Assembly: GCA_013399875.1 (NCBI GenBank) | Contig: VXAZ01018985.1 | Span: 1,414,693-1,478,692 of the forward strand | Source of the DNA: Gymnorhina tibicen | Lineage: Eukaryota; Chordata; Aves; Passeriformes; Artamidae | Length of the DNA stretch: 64,000 nucleotides | Reading direction: 5' to 3' | Part shown: piece by piece, positions 12,406 through 23,513 of the stretch | Layout: each line of letters begins with the position of its first letter | Position numbering within the stretch: the stretch's first letter is position 1 | Position numbers and translations under genes: made by a program | Notes under the pieces: model-generated | Database searches by the model: none | What the model was told of the DNA's origin: nothing | The model's input: the letters and a program-made list of their open reading frames with translations, nothing else

Positions 12406-13969
12406 CTTCATGTACTTCAGAAGACAATCAAAACAACTCCATGAAACAAAACTTTGAAAAACATCTCATCTATCATTTTGAACTGTGACAATAAATTTTA
12501 AGCAAGAGTGGCGCTCTATTTCCTGGTGGTGAAGGTCTTAAATATTAATGGCTATGCTGCACTTTGTGATTGATATTTAACAGCGGAGGACATGTTCTTG
12601 GAACTGTAAGTTAGTCATCTGAGCTTTTGGTAATTATGAGTCATATTTTCAATGGTAAGTTATTTCTTTGAGGAATATGAATGCTATCGAGCTTTTGTTT
12701 TTCCACAGGGCTGTCTTGGGTATGCTGATGACATCTGTTATAGTTTCATTTTATTCAGGAAGAGGTAAACTAGTATCTTACCAGGGAATAATTTCAGTCT
12801 AGATGGAAGTCTCATTAAAATCGTTGCTGTTGTTTCTCCTTTCCTCTCCATGCACTCTACTTTTTAAGAGAACAGTTATAATGTCACAAGCCTGCTGATT
12901 TAATTTGAGATCAGACAGTTAGCTTGTCGTCTAAGTGTTGTAAAATTGGCAACCAAACTGTAAAAAAAATGTTTCTTAATTTGACATGAAATAATCTTGT
13001 AGTAAATCAGCTTTATATTTGGGTTTTGGGGAGGACTGCATAGTAATCTGTCAACTCTTTGAAGTTATCTATTTTTTACCATACTATGAAATTTGGACCT
13101 TGATCCAGTTTCAGCTACAGATTCACTCAAACTTTGAAGGATGTTGCTTGGCACCCTGCTAAATTTGTGGTGAATTGAAATTAATACTGTGAATGCCCTG
13201 TGCACTACAAAGCAGCAATATTTTTGCTAGTGGTTTTACTTTCTAACTAATGTGGCAGGCATCCTGCATTCATAAGGGTTGGGTTTTGGGGTTTTTTTCT
13301 ATCATAGGAAGTAATGAAAAATGTGACAAGGGTGAATTCAGGTCTCAGTTTGATATTATTTTTTGTTAACTTGCCCACAGAAGTCCAGTAGGGTCAGTTG
13401 CAGAGGTCATATGCTCTTACCAAAGCACAGTTGTTGGGACTGGAAAATTGTTTCAAAGTGAACATGCGTGGACAAACTTGAATATACAGAAATTTTAAAG
13501 AGTGGAAAAAATCAGTCTTATGACTATATATTGTCTTCCTGCTTTTATAGGTCTCTTATCCTTTCAAAGCAGTGGAAAATATCTTCAGCTCTGCTTTTGT
13601 TCATAATTTATTTTTCCCCTTTCTTCATTTGATACCTGTTCTGCTCCTTTTTCTTCTACCTGTGGATTTTCTTCAGATCTTCTCACCAGAGTGGCCAAAG
13701 TGGAGGTCTGCTGCCTCACAGGCCGGGGTAGAGGCAGGATTAGCCTCCCTGCTGAAGGAAGGTGAGGTTTCTCTCCCATCTTCTTTCCCTCCTGGTGCTT
13801 TTCACAGCCATAGATCTTATATTTAGCTGCAAGCGTGTCTTTAGTCAGGTCTGGATGCTCATTTTTGCAGCTGAGGGAACTTCCAAGTCTTTGTTGTCAG
13901 AGAACTCCAGTTGAACAGCACACCTCCCCAGGGATCACTCCTAACCATCCAGCTTTCCTCCCCTTAGGG
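12406..13969. other. Unique non-coding DNA with a candidate exon
   Basis: Mostly AT-rich single-copy DNA with no recognised repeat. A pyrimidine-rich segment from about 13570 to 13676 leads into a GC-richer 85-nt candidate exon, described separately. The rest has no open frame of note. Confidence 0.55.
13677..13761 (+). other. Candidate exon (85 nt) with good splice signals
   Basis: A long pyrimidine-rich tract (roughly 13608-13674) ends in TTTTCTTCAG, a strong acceptor. After 85 nt the sequence reads AAG/GTGAGG, a strong donor. The frame starting with ATC is open across the segment (IFSPEWPKWRS at its start). It is GC-richer than its surroundings. I recognise no protein family and no flanking exon, so this could be an exon of a long non-coding RNA, a lone coding exon of a gene spanning the window, or a decoy. 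Placement rests on the splice motifs only. Confidence 0.22.
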
Positions 13970-14110
13970 AGATGAGATGAGCTCAGCTGGTTAGAGCATG
14001 GTGCTAACAGCACTCAAGGTTTGTGGATTCAAGGCCCATAGAGGCCGTTTACTTAACACTGGACTTGATGGTCCTTGTGGGTCCCTTCCAACTCAGAATG
14101 TGTTGTGAAT
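13970..14110 (+). mobile_element. tRNA-Ile-derived SINE with CR1 tail (TguSINE1-like)
   Basis: The head aligns base by base with a tRNA-Ile gene: GAGCTCAGCTGGTTAGAGC covers the D arm and internal A box, TGGTGCTAACAGCACTC the anticodon arm, and GGATTCAAGGCC (14025-14036) the T arm and B box. The tail, from about 14055 (ACTGGACTTGATGGTCC... GGTCCCTTCCAACTCAG), is the terminal region of CR1 and lets the element use CR1 reverse transcriptase. This structure matches the passerine SINE TguSINE1. The anticodon position reads AAC rather than the AAT of tRNA-Ile, the acceptor stem is lost and there is no closing 3' strand, so it is not a working tRNA. A- and B-box substitutions and a degenerate 3' end suggest age. 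No clear target duplication was seen. Confidence 0.88.
14026..14036 (+). promoter_or_regulatory. Degenerate RNA polymerase III B box in SINE
   Basis: GATTCAAGGCC matches the B-box consensus GGTTCGANNCC at all but two fixed positions. With the A-box-like AGCTCAGCTGG at 13980-13990 it marks the internal promoter inherited from tRNA-Ile. The substitutions probably weaken it. Confidence 0.6.
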
Positions 14111-17100
14111 CTTATTTTCACCTTTCAGTACCTGATTTCAATGTTCTGTCAAAAAGCTTTTTGAGGTATTTTTGCTTCCTGTGAAAAGTATCTTCTAAAT
14201 TACTATTTCCTCCCAGAAAACTTCACTTTCCACACTGCAAATTTCACAGCAAAGCCTGTATTTACCAAGAGCTTCCATCTGCCCTATTCTCAGGCTTCAA
14301 GCAGTAAATCCCACCATGCATCTAGTCTTCACAAGAGCCAGGACTCCACCTCTCCTCTCCTGCCCTGCATGTATTCTTTAGGTGCCTGGCTGCCTGCCTT
14401 CCCTGTTGCTTAGCACATCCTCCCCAGTCATTCGGTCCCTCCAGGAGTGACTGGAAATAAGACGTTTTCAGCAGTGGACCTGCCTCCTCTCAGTGCAGCT
14501 GAGGGTATGTTCTGATTCTGCTCCTCACTTCTTGCATTCCCCAGGGAGGTTCTTGTGTGTTTATCATGCCTTAATAACACACCTGGTCTTCAGTGTGCAG
14601 AAATGAGCACTGTGCAACATCTGCAAGGGATTTTAAGATGGAATTGCTTTGAAAAACCTCTAATGGATAATTTGTTAGATGCTATAATGCACTATGCCGT
14701 CAAAAAAAGAGAAAAATCATGCTTTGAAATCTACTTTTCTTAAAAAGAAATATTATTAAGGTAAGCTCTGACTGGTTTCTATGGCTACTATCTACTGTAC
14801 ATCAGTATTCGCTGTGACCAGCATTTTAAATGGCCCAGGGTGAGTCCTGAGCACACAGATTCATACCTGTGACATATCGTGTGTCGCATTATCGAAGCGG
14901 TTTCAGCTACTGATTGTGACACGGATATTTTCTGTCATAAAATATTGAATATTAAACTAATATTTTACTTGAAATGCAGTGCTGTCAACTGAACACCAAA
15001 GTTAGAAGAAAAATCCACATTCCCACCTGCTTTTCTTTTCAGAACAAATAATATACAGTTTTCTAAAGATACAGCTAACAACTACGATCTGTGCTCAAAG
15101 AAAGGTGCTCTAGTACAGTTTTCTTACAAACATAGGAATACATATTTTCTCATATGTTAATTAAAATGCAAACATTCTGATCATAGTGGTTGAATCAATC
15201 TCCGGTGACCTTTTTCCATGAAGTTCTGTGAAGAATAATGTATTCTAAGGACTGCTGACAGTACCTAAATATTATAAAGATTTTGCCATAACACATCTCT
15301 ACCCTTGGTGAGACACTGATTTCTTTATTTCTTAGAGTCCAAAATTTTAGAAGCCTTAAACTTTATTATTTTTTTCCATTTGCTAATATTTTGAAATTAA
15401 AGTGAGGAAGGCAGTTCCTGAAGTTTTCCAGTCACCTGCTGAAGGATGCAGTCCAGCACATTAAATGGACAACAGGCTGCCTTCTCCTCAACTAAATGCT
15501 GTCTGAATAGTTGGTGCACCTAATCCGTCCTGGTACAATCCTTGGGAGTAGTAAGAGGAATTCAAGTTAGCAGTTTTGCAGATGTTCACAATTGTGCCTC
15601 TACAATTAGAAAAAGGATATTTTTTTGAGGATGTCTCTAGTGAACCTTGGGTATTTTACTGTGTTCACACAAGCAGAAAGAAGAGTCTTCTCAATGCTCA
15701 CTGCTTATTCTAAGTATCTGATCATTATAAATCCACTGGCGCTTCATTACAACAGGACCAAATATAATAAATTTACTAATATTCATAGAGATGTCTAAGG
15801 CAAGTACCAGAGAGTTATTTGGTATTGGTTAAGCATTAATAAGAAAATGATTTAGATGCAATGCTGAACAGTAATGAACTGTATTAGGCAAATCAGATGT
15901 TAATGCTAACAACATGCTTTTTTAATATTAATATCTGCAATAACCTGCCTCATTTCTTTTTCAACCATGAAGATATTTCCTATCATGAAAACATCACATT
16001 TACATTGCTTTGACCTTTCTATGTCAATTAGTTTTCCCCTTTTTTCTCTTATTAAGCTGTATGTAATACTTTCAGTTTGTCAGAAAATGGAGGTCAATGT
16101 CATCTTAAATGGCTTGCAAAAGCTTTTACCAGTGATTGTGTGGATACGCAGGGCACTCTTAGAAGATGCTAATCTTCAGCCTTTGATATCCCAATAGTAT
16201 TAATCTCTCTGTGCACTTAGTCATGAGTTGAATAAAGAAATACCTTTAAATAGTTCTCTCTTTCCTATTGTATACTAAATTCCTCACTCCTGAAGTTTAT
16301 TAGTGATGTGCAACACACAACTCATTCCATACACAAAAGAACTAACAAGAATATGTTGAACCTATCCAGTGAGCAAATGATAAAATCAGTAAATATGTTA
16401 ATGACATCCAAGAGAAAGCAGCTCCAAACACTTAAAATCAGATGTCTCTGAAAATGAGTAAAATGGGATAAAAGAAGAGTAAAGATTTAAAGCATAACCA
16501 ACACCTGACTCCTGAGGGTGCCAAGCAGAGGATGTCTTGTGTGTCCTCCTCCTTCTACCCCCGCACTGCTTGACTTGAGCTTCTACCCAGTATTATGGCT
16601 CCAAGAAGCTGCAGGGGATATATTAGTTATGTTCCTTTATCTTGCTAATACATTGCAGAATTTGGGGGAAAAGGGAGCAAATAAACATTAGTCACCTGCT
16701 TAAGGGAAACCTCATATGAGAGGTTGTGTTGCTGTCACCAGCTTCTCCCCATTACATGCATGCAGAAAAAGTCTTCTTGAATAAGAAACCCAATCTTCCT
16801 GAGAAAAATTTAATATAGCTAAACTCTTGGAGAGGAAATAAGATGAAGCTTTGTTAAAAAATCACAGGGATCACTTGAGGGCTACAAGCTGTCAAATGTA
16901 ACAACTATTGAGTGAACATGTTTGCCCAGAGCCTGTAAACCCTTGGTAGAAGTTTTAGGTCTTATTTACCATACGGTTCCAGGCAGTTGCAATTCATCCA
17001 GGCCAGCATTTTTGACAGGCAGCCAGATATGTTCATGCTTCCTCTCCGAGAGCCTTTGGAGCTGAATGCTAAGCAGTGAGCATCATCACTCCAAGCGCAT

Positions 17101-20100
17101 TTGACACCAACATCCTCAGTGAAACTGTGCAGTTTGGAGTAAGAATAAAGTAGACAGGGATGTGGAGAGCAGCTTAGCTAATTGCTTTGATCAAGAATCA
17201 ATCTATTCACTTGCAGGGACAGCTACAAAATCTGGAGCAGTAGTGGAGGTGGGAAACTGCCTTTATTTTAATAAATACACACCTACAGTGCGTGACCCTT
17301 TCAGGGTGGCAGGTATCTGCGACTGAAGTTTTTGTAGGAGCCAGACCTACGTGTGACCTAGACTTGTTTGCTGCGATGGATTTGTCTACCTGCACAAGCA
17401 GCTGTGTGTCTTGCCAGATCTACTAGTGTGTAAATGTCCACAGACTATGCTGTTACTATTTGCTTAATTGATTGTGCATGGAAACAGGGTTCACAGCTAA
17501 TAAAAGTGATCTTACTTGGTGTTACATGTCTATTGTATATGCAGTGGTGCCTAGATTACATCAGAGACAAGGCTGCCATTTCTTGCTCCACTGTTTTAGA
17601 GAAAAATATAGTACACTCTAAAGTTATATTTTATGATGGATTTTTGTATTTCTACAAGTAAATCATACTACTTAGATATGTGCCAGATAACAGGCACATC
17701 CTGCTATGAAAATAGATATTAAAAAATGCTAAAAAACTTACAACCACTTTGGAAAATGAATCGCTTTCCTCACCTATACTCACCCCATGTTACAAACAGA
17801 AAAGTAAAACGGAAAAATTGTCAACAGTGAAAGAGACACGTCCTACTGGAAGTCTTTAAAACTTGTATATGTTTCTCAGATACTTCTAACAACCTTTTTT
17901 ATAACATTTGCTAAATAAGTCACTAGAGAAATTAAAACAAAAACAACAGTGTGTAAACACCTTTTAGCTGCCAGAGGGGGTTGATGGGAATTCAGTTTAT
18001 TAATGGGATAATAAATAATGCATGTACATGAGTGTGTATAATACCCGCACACATGTATACACATGCATCACAACACACATGTATAAAAACTACGCATAAG
18101 TCAGCAGGTTTCAGGGGAAGTAGAATTTTTCATATCTCTGTTATTAATTATGGGAGATGGCCCATAGAGAGCTGAAGACATTGCAGCTAATAGCAGGCTG
18201 CCCCTTGAGTTTGCCAGACTTCAGGTTAGGATCCAAAGTATTGCACTGCTGCCCTTTTCCCTAAATGTTTTCTCAGCAGTGATTCAGGCAGGACATTTGA
18301 CCAACACATTTCAAGAAGAAACAGATAAAAAATGTTACTGCAAGGCTAAGCAGAGGCAATCACTATTTTAGTAGCGTTATCAAGACAGAATGTAAGATTG
18401 TTAATGCATCCAACTAGGTTTTATCACATCTGATGGCAATAATTTACTTTCAATAGACTTAATGGCCTGAAGTATTATGCTATTATCATGTCAATTCTGT
18501 ACTAGAAAGAGTGCTAGTTTGAGTGCTAGCAGCGCCTTAGTTAGAAGACCATTATGTCGTATGCTGTAGAAAATGATATAACATTTTTACTTATAAGGGC
18601 ATAAGAAAAAAGAACCTCAGTGCTGTCTTAACAGCTATTTCCTAATTCATGGTCTGTTACATACTAACACTGAGTATTAGAGTGAGTGGGAGAAGATTAG
18701 CTTTGAAATGGGGAAGAATGAGACTTTGTTTTATATCAAGAAGAAAAGCTGTAGAAAGACTGAAGGCAGGTCCGGTAGAACTTGCTGACATGTTTTACAA
18801 AGCACAAATTTGAATACTTTTATTTTTTAAACAAAATTGACTCTTTTTGTTTATTAACTTTGTATTTCAATCAAAGGAGTCTAGTTAACCATAGGATACA
18901 CAGCACGATTTAGGCTAAAGACACAGATTGTGTTTATGAGTCAGATCCTATCGTGCACACCCACATGATGTTAACATCAAAGAACTTTCGCATGTGCAGA
19001 AACAGTGAGCTGCTTGCTGCCTTGAAGGGAACCACTACAGCTTTTACAAACCTAACTTTCTGCATTAGCATTCAGGGATTTCATTGGGGGATGTTGTTGG
19101 TATCGGCTTCCTAATAGAAAGGACTGGATGCAAGGCCAGGTGTGGTCTTGGCAATAATTAGGAGAACAACAAAACAGCATAAAACAGCATTTCCTATAGT
19201 GAGACTAGAGTATGTCCCCCACAGGGTGGTGCTGACAGGGAGGGAGCTGCTGTCCCTGTAGCTCTTCTGATAAATTTGTTCCTGCTCACATAAGTACTTT
19301 GTCCTTATGCTACATCTTCTTCCCTTGGGTAACTGTGGTATCAGTTATGCAGCTCCGCATCAGGCATCTGGTGTCTGATTACAGCAATTATTTCAATTTC
19401 TAAGGCTACTGCTAGACTTTTTCTGCCAGTTGAGTATTTATAGGAAGGATGCCAAGACCTTAATCATCTCACGTAAGTTTTAAATTATTGATTTTTATAA
19501 AGATGTAAAATCAACAGGAGTTTATTTAGGCATATGGGTTTTGTTCACTTCTAATGTTGACTTATAAAATTCAGATAGAGAATTTTCTATATCTAATCTG
19601 GAAAACTATCATCTCTTCAGCTTCTTCCCACCATTATCAGAGAGGTGGTTTGGAAAGATTTCATACCTTCTGATAACTCTTCCAGTCTGTGAGGCTTCAT
19701 GGCATCACCTTTCTATAAACACACATTCCCTGGGAATCTGTTGGGACAGGACTCAGGTGCTCCATCTCCTTCAATTATATCTTTTGATACAGCATGTTTG
19801 CTCTCTGCCTTCAGCAGCTGAGATGTCTGCAGGCCCACCTTCCCCCTGAGACAGCTGACGTGCTGAGGATGCTGCCTCCAGGCTGCACATGGGCCTGACA
19901 TGTAGGAACCCAGCTACAAATCCTCTAGTCCAGGTCCTTACCGGTGGGGTGGGGGCTGCAGCACCACCTGAGGAGACCCACTGTAGAACCTTCTTGAAGA
20001 GCTGGATGTTAAAAACCTCCCACTGTGTATGCACAGAGATGAACATCCAAATTAGCTAGCTCAAGGTTTATAACCTGCTCTCCTCATTCCTCTTGGTAAG

Positions 20101-21865
20101 GGACCGGGCATTTCCCACAGCACCCCACTGGGAAAAGTTAACACTTTCTGTGTAACAGCATTCTCAGTATGTACACACATTTTTATACATATGCTTTATA
20201 TTTTTTAACCTATATAAAAATATTCAGAATATCCTCATCTACCTTTCAATCTGATTTTCATGATTTTCAGTTAAGCCTGTAGCATGATGCATTTTAAGCG
20301 TAAATTATCTTGAAATAATAAGAGAATTAAAGTGAATGAGGAAAAATATACTTTAATTATTTTTGTGGGAATCTTAAATCTCCTACGATTGCATTTAGTT
20401 CAGAGAAAATAAGCTCTCTGCCTCCAGCATCAAGTAATTTGCCATACTAGTGATGGAAATATTCCCAAAGGAAGCTGCTGCTCTGGAAAAAGAAAACAGC
20501 ATTAGACATTTAAAGCTTCAATGGTTAAAACGTTTACTTCATAAATATTAAAGCCAAGCCAAAGCTTCTAACTCTTCCACTCCTGTAAAGGATGGTGTTC
20601 AATCACAGTGGAGCAGAGAGGGTGTCAGTGAAGAGGCTGGAAAGGATCGATATAGTTCCCTAGCAACAGGGCTACATGTCTGGGGTTCCTGGATCCGCAG
20701 GGACCTTCCTGACCCACTAAATCAAGGCAGCAGTTCTGCCTCTGCTGCCATTGTGCTTTCTTGGAACAAACATTTGCACTGCTCTTATTCCTCAGATCAA
20801 CCCAGTGATAAGAGAAACAAGTAGCAGTGAGGTGGGAGGAAGCTAATTATATTGCCTCTTTAAAAAGGCGACTGTGTTGTCTGTCAGGATAATCCTTTAA
20901 AGAAAGGTAGCTTTATGAAGGGAAAGGAACCTCAAATGCACTGATATAATTATTGCTTTCTAATATCAAGTAATGGACCTGATGTTTTATTACAGAGCAA
21001 TCTCAGTCTGTAGCCATGGAGTATAGCTTCTGAGCAGAGGTGATATTAACTGTGTTCACAGGGCTGCATAATTATTATGGAAAATGTGGGCAGTGAAAAG
21101 CATACATTCCTTTTTTGTTTTGCCATTCTTTTAACACAGTTGAACTTTGTAAGTTAATTGCGGGTGGTAGCTTGAAAATAATTCAGTTTCCCATTATGAA
21201 AAAGCATTTTAAGATTCTTCCATTCTACATGAGAAAGCATTGACTCAGTATGCATGTGCTTTTTTCCTCCCTGTGCCACTCAGAGCCAATATGGGGTCCA
21301 AACAAATCTGTTTTGGTTTCAAATTTGGTTGACTAACCAAACAGTACAACAGGACAAGAGAAGCAGACAAATAAAAGTCAACTAAGATTAAATCCACGTG
21401 CTTACTGAGACAATTTTTTCATTTGACAGTTGTAGAACAATGTAGAAAACATTTTGTATCAGGATAGGAAGCATACTTTACTACTGTTACCAGAGTATGT
21501 GTTATGTATTAATCTTGATGCCTCCGACAAATTTAATGTGATTTATTGACAAATTTTAATTTCATTTTTATTTAAATGTAGTATCATGAGCATATGTCCT
21601 GTATATTTTCTCTCTCTTGTTTTCTTTCTTCTCTTTAAAGAAACCCCCAGATCTCCCAGTGTTGTGTAAGATATTTGGGTGGTCTTTCTGACCCCTGCAC
21701 GACATGGCTGGGCCCACCAGTGACAGGTACTGGATCACAAAAAGAGCCAATTTCAGCAGCAAGGCTCCTTGCCACTAAGCCCGTATTTCAAAATAACGTG
21801 GGCTGTTCATAAGCTGAGATTCATTCTTGTCCTGATCTTAGATTTTTCTTTGTAACAAAATACAC
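14111..21865. other. Long unique non-coding interval
   Basis: No repeat family, RNA gene or coding exon was recognised over about 7.8 kb. Open frames stay below 92 codons. A patch around 18020-18090 is rich in CA/TG steps (ACACATGTATACACATG-type) but is not a clean microsatellite. A GC-richer patch at about 19800-19980 shows overlapping minus-strand frames (19713-19901, 19771-20046) with no known motif. The remainder is AT-rich single-copy DNA. Confidence 0.6.
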
Positions 21866-22044
21866 CGACGTGGTTTGACACTGGCCCAGCACCAGGCATC
21901 CATGAGAGTCGCTCGCTCACCCTCCCCTGCCACAGCTGGGCAAAAGGAGGGAAAAGAGGAAAGAGTTAACGGAGGCTTCATGGGTGAGATAAGGAGAGCG
22001 GGAGAAATATTTCAAGGGCAAAACAGGCTCAACCTTAGCTGCTA

Positions 22045-22056
22045 AGTAAAATTTAT
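22045..22056 (-). promoter_or_regulatory. LTR polyadenylation signal
   Basis: The plus strand reads AAATTTATTACT, so the minus strand carries AATAAA inside the degraded LTR. Its place between the GC-rich repeat part and the terminal 180 bp fits the R/U5 border of an LTR read on the minus strand. Confidence 0.5.
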
Positions 22057-22229
22057 TACTAACAGAATCAGAGGAGGGTAATGAGAAGTAAAATAAGCCC
22101 TTAAAACACCTTCCTCCCCCAGCCCCTCCCTCCTTCCCACCGACAACACAGGGAGGCAGGGCAGGGGGGTTTGGTCAGTCCATCACTAAGATTTCCTTCC
22201 GCTGCTCTGGGACAGGAGTCCTTCCCTGT

Positions 22230-22530
22230 GAGGCCGTGGGGTCCCTCCCACGGGAGACAGTTCCCCGTGAACGTCCCGGCATGGGTCCGCTCTCAGGAGC
22301 AGCAGCCAAACCGCACCTGCTGCAGCGTGAGTCCCTCCCACGGGCACACAGCCCTCCCAAAACTGCTGTGCCGTGGGTCTCTTCCCACGGGGTGCAGCCC
22401 TCCAAGGACAGGCTGCTCCAGCCTGGAAGCAGGGCCCTCTCTCTCCACTGGGTCTCCCACTGGATCACAGCCTCCTCCAGGCACCCACCCACCCCAGCAC
22501 GGGCACCTCCCCCACGGGCTGTGGGTGGAT
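22230..22530. repeat. Degenerate CCCACGGG-type short tandem repeats in LTR
   Basis: The plus strand repeats the theme GGGTCCCTCCCACGGG with variants near 22238-22254, 22330-22345, 22375-22396, 22450-22463 and 22507-22520, separated by CTGCTCCAG-like pieces. Units are roughly 40-70 bp and strongly diverged. They explain the overlapping open frames on both strands here. Confidence 0.6.
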
Positions 22531-22756
22531 CTCTGCATTCCCCGTGGATCCCCATGGGCTGCAGGGGCACAGCTGCTTCACCATGGTCCTCACCACGGCC
22601 TGCAGAGGAACCTGCAGCGCCTGGAGCACCTCCTCCCCCTCCTTCTCCACTGACCTTGGTGTCTCCATGTTGTTTTCCCTCACATGTTCTCACCCCCTCC
22701 TCTTCTCTGACTAGAAGCAAAAACTGTGACTTTGTTTTGATTTTCCTCTTACATCA

Positions 22757-22799
22757 CATGTGAAATAAAGATGAAAATTCAATGAATCCTATCTTTAAT
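22757..22799 (+). repeat. 43-bp direct repeat, copy 1 (inside LTR)
   Basis: Begins CATGTGAAATAAAGATG and ends CCTATCTTTAAT. It matches copy 2 at 23471-23513 at 42 of 43 positions; the difference is C at 22793 against A at 23507. It sits in the LTR exactly between CCTCTTACATCA and CACAGAGGCATT, where related LTRs, as I recall them, have a short TATA-containing stretch. Confidence 0.9.
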
Positions 22800-23470
22800 C
22801 ACAGAGGCATTACCAGCCTCTCTCACTGGCCCAGTTCTGGCCAGCAGCATGTCCATCCTCAGAGCCATCAGCCACTGGCTCTGCCGGACATGGTGGGAAG
22901 CTCCCAGCAGCTTCTCACAGGAGCCATCTCTGTGGCCCCCCTGCTACCCAAAACCAGGCCGTGCCAAACCAATACAACTGAATACGCAAGAAGACCCTGG
23001 AATCATTAACTGATTCCTCTGAGTGGTTATGAAGATCATCTTAAGCCAACTCGTTTCAGCTGCCTTCACAGCTAGTTGTAATTAAAAGCATTCATATAGC
23101 TTAAAAGTTTTTAAGAATCTGGCGGAAAATGTACCATCTGCTGTAGATATACCAGGTATTGACTATAGCCTACCTCAGAATAGATAGTTAATAATTACAT
23201 GGGTCTTCAGTTTCTCCTATATTGAAATAATTTCAGTGCAGTATATTGAAAGCAAAAAGACTGAAGGTTGTAGAAGCATTGTTGATGCTTTTTTCTCGAT
23301 TATCCCTATGCTAATTCACTTGTACAAGTTTAAATCTGAGTCAAATTGAGTTCTCAGTCACAAAGTAAGAAAAATCTTTCATCTTCTGAAGCCTATGGCC
23401 ATAGACCATAAATTTCAGAAGGAAGTCTCAGGCTGGCACCCCTGTCAAGAGACTAAATGAAGGCAAACAG

Positions 23471-23513
23471 CATGTGAAATAAAGATGAAAATTCAATGAA
23501 TCCTATATTTAAT
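23471..23513 (+). repeat. 43-bp direct repeat, copy 2 (outside LTR)
   Basis: Same sequence as 22757-22799 apart from one base. It lies in AT-rich DNA that does not resemble the LTR: preceded by GAAGGCAAACAG and followed by TTAAAAAATATT. The similarity stops sharply at both ends. Confidence 0.9.

Larger units (their letters stand above)
21866..22976 (-). mobile_element. Degraded avian ERV LTR (ERVL-like), minus strand
   Basis: From GACGTGGTTTGACACTGGCC to GTGCCAAACCAATACA the sequence resembles, from memory, a common avian LTR of about 1.1 kb. Read on the minus strand, the 5' end is TGTATTGGTTTGGCAC, a GC-rich U3/R follows with several CCCGTGGG-type short repeats, then GTAATAAATTTTAC carrying a polyadenylation signal, and a final part ending in GTGTCAAACCACGTC. 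Nothing resembling a primer binding site or retroviral gene lies next to either end, so it is probably a solo LTR. No convincing target duplication remains (AATAC occurs near both ends at 21859 and 22971, weak). The frames on both strands at 22171-22763 are by-products of GC-rich repeats. A 43-bp segment at 22757-22799 interrupts the expected TATA region. Family name not verified. Confidence 0.72.

Noticed and set aside
13970..14042. A functional tRNA-Ile gene
   Set aside because: The acceptor stem is lost, no closing 3' strand or terminator follows, the anticodon is altered, and CR1 tail sequence follows: it is a SINE head.
22171..22763. Five overlapping open frames, up to 181 codons on the minus strand
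   Set aside because: They lie in the GC-rich repeat part of the LTR, are open on both strands at once, and have low-complexity Pro/Gly/Ser composition without domains.
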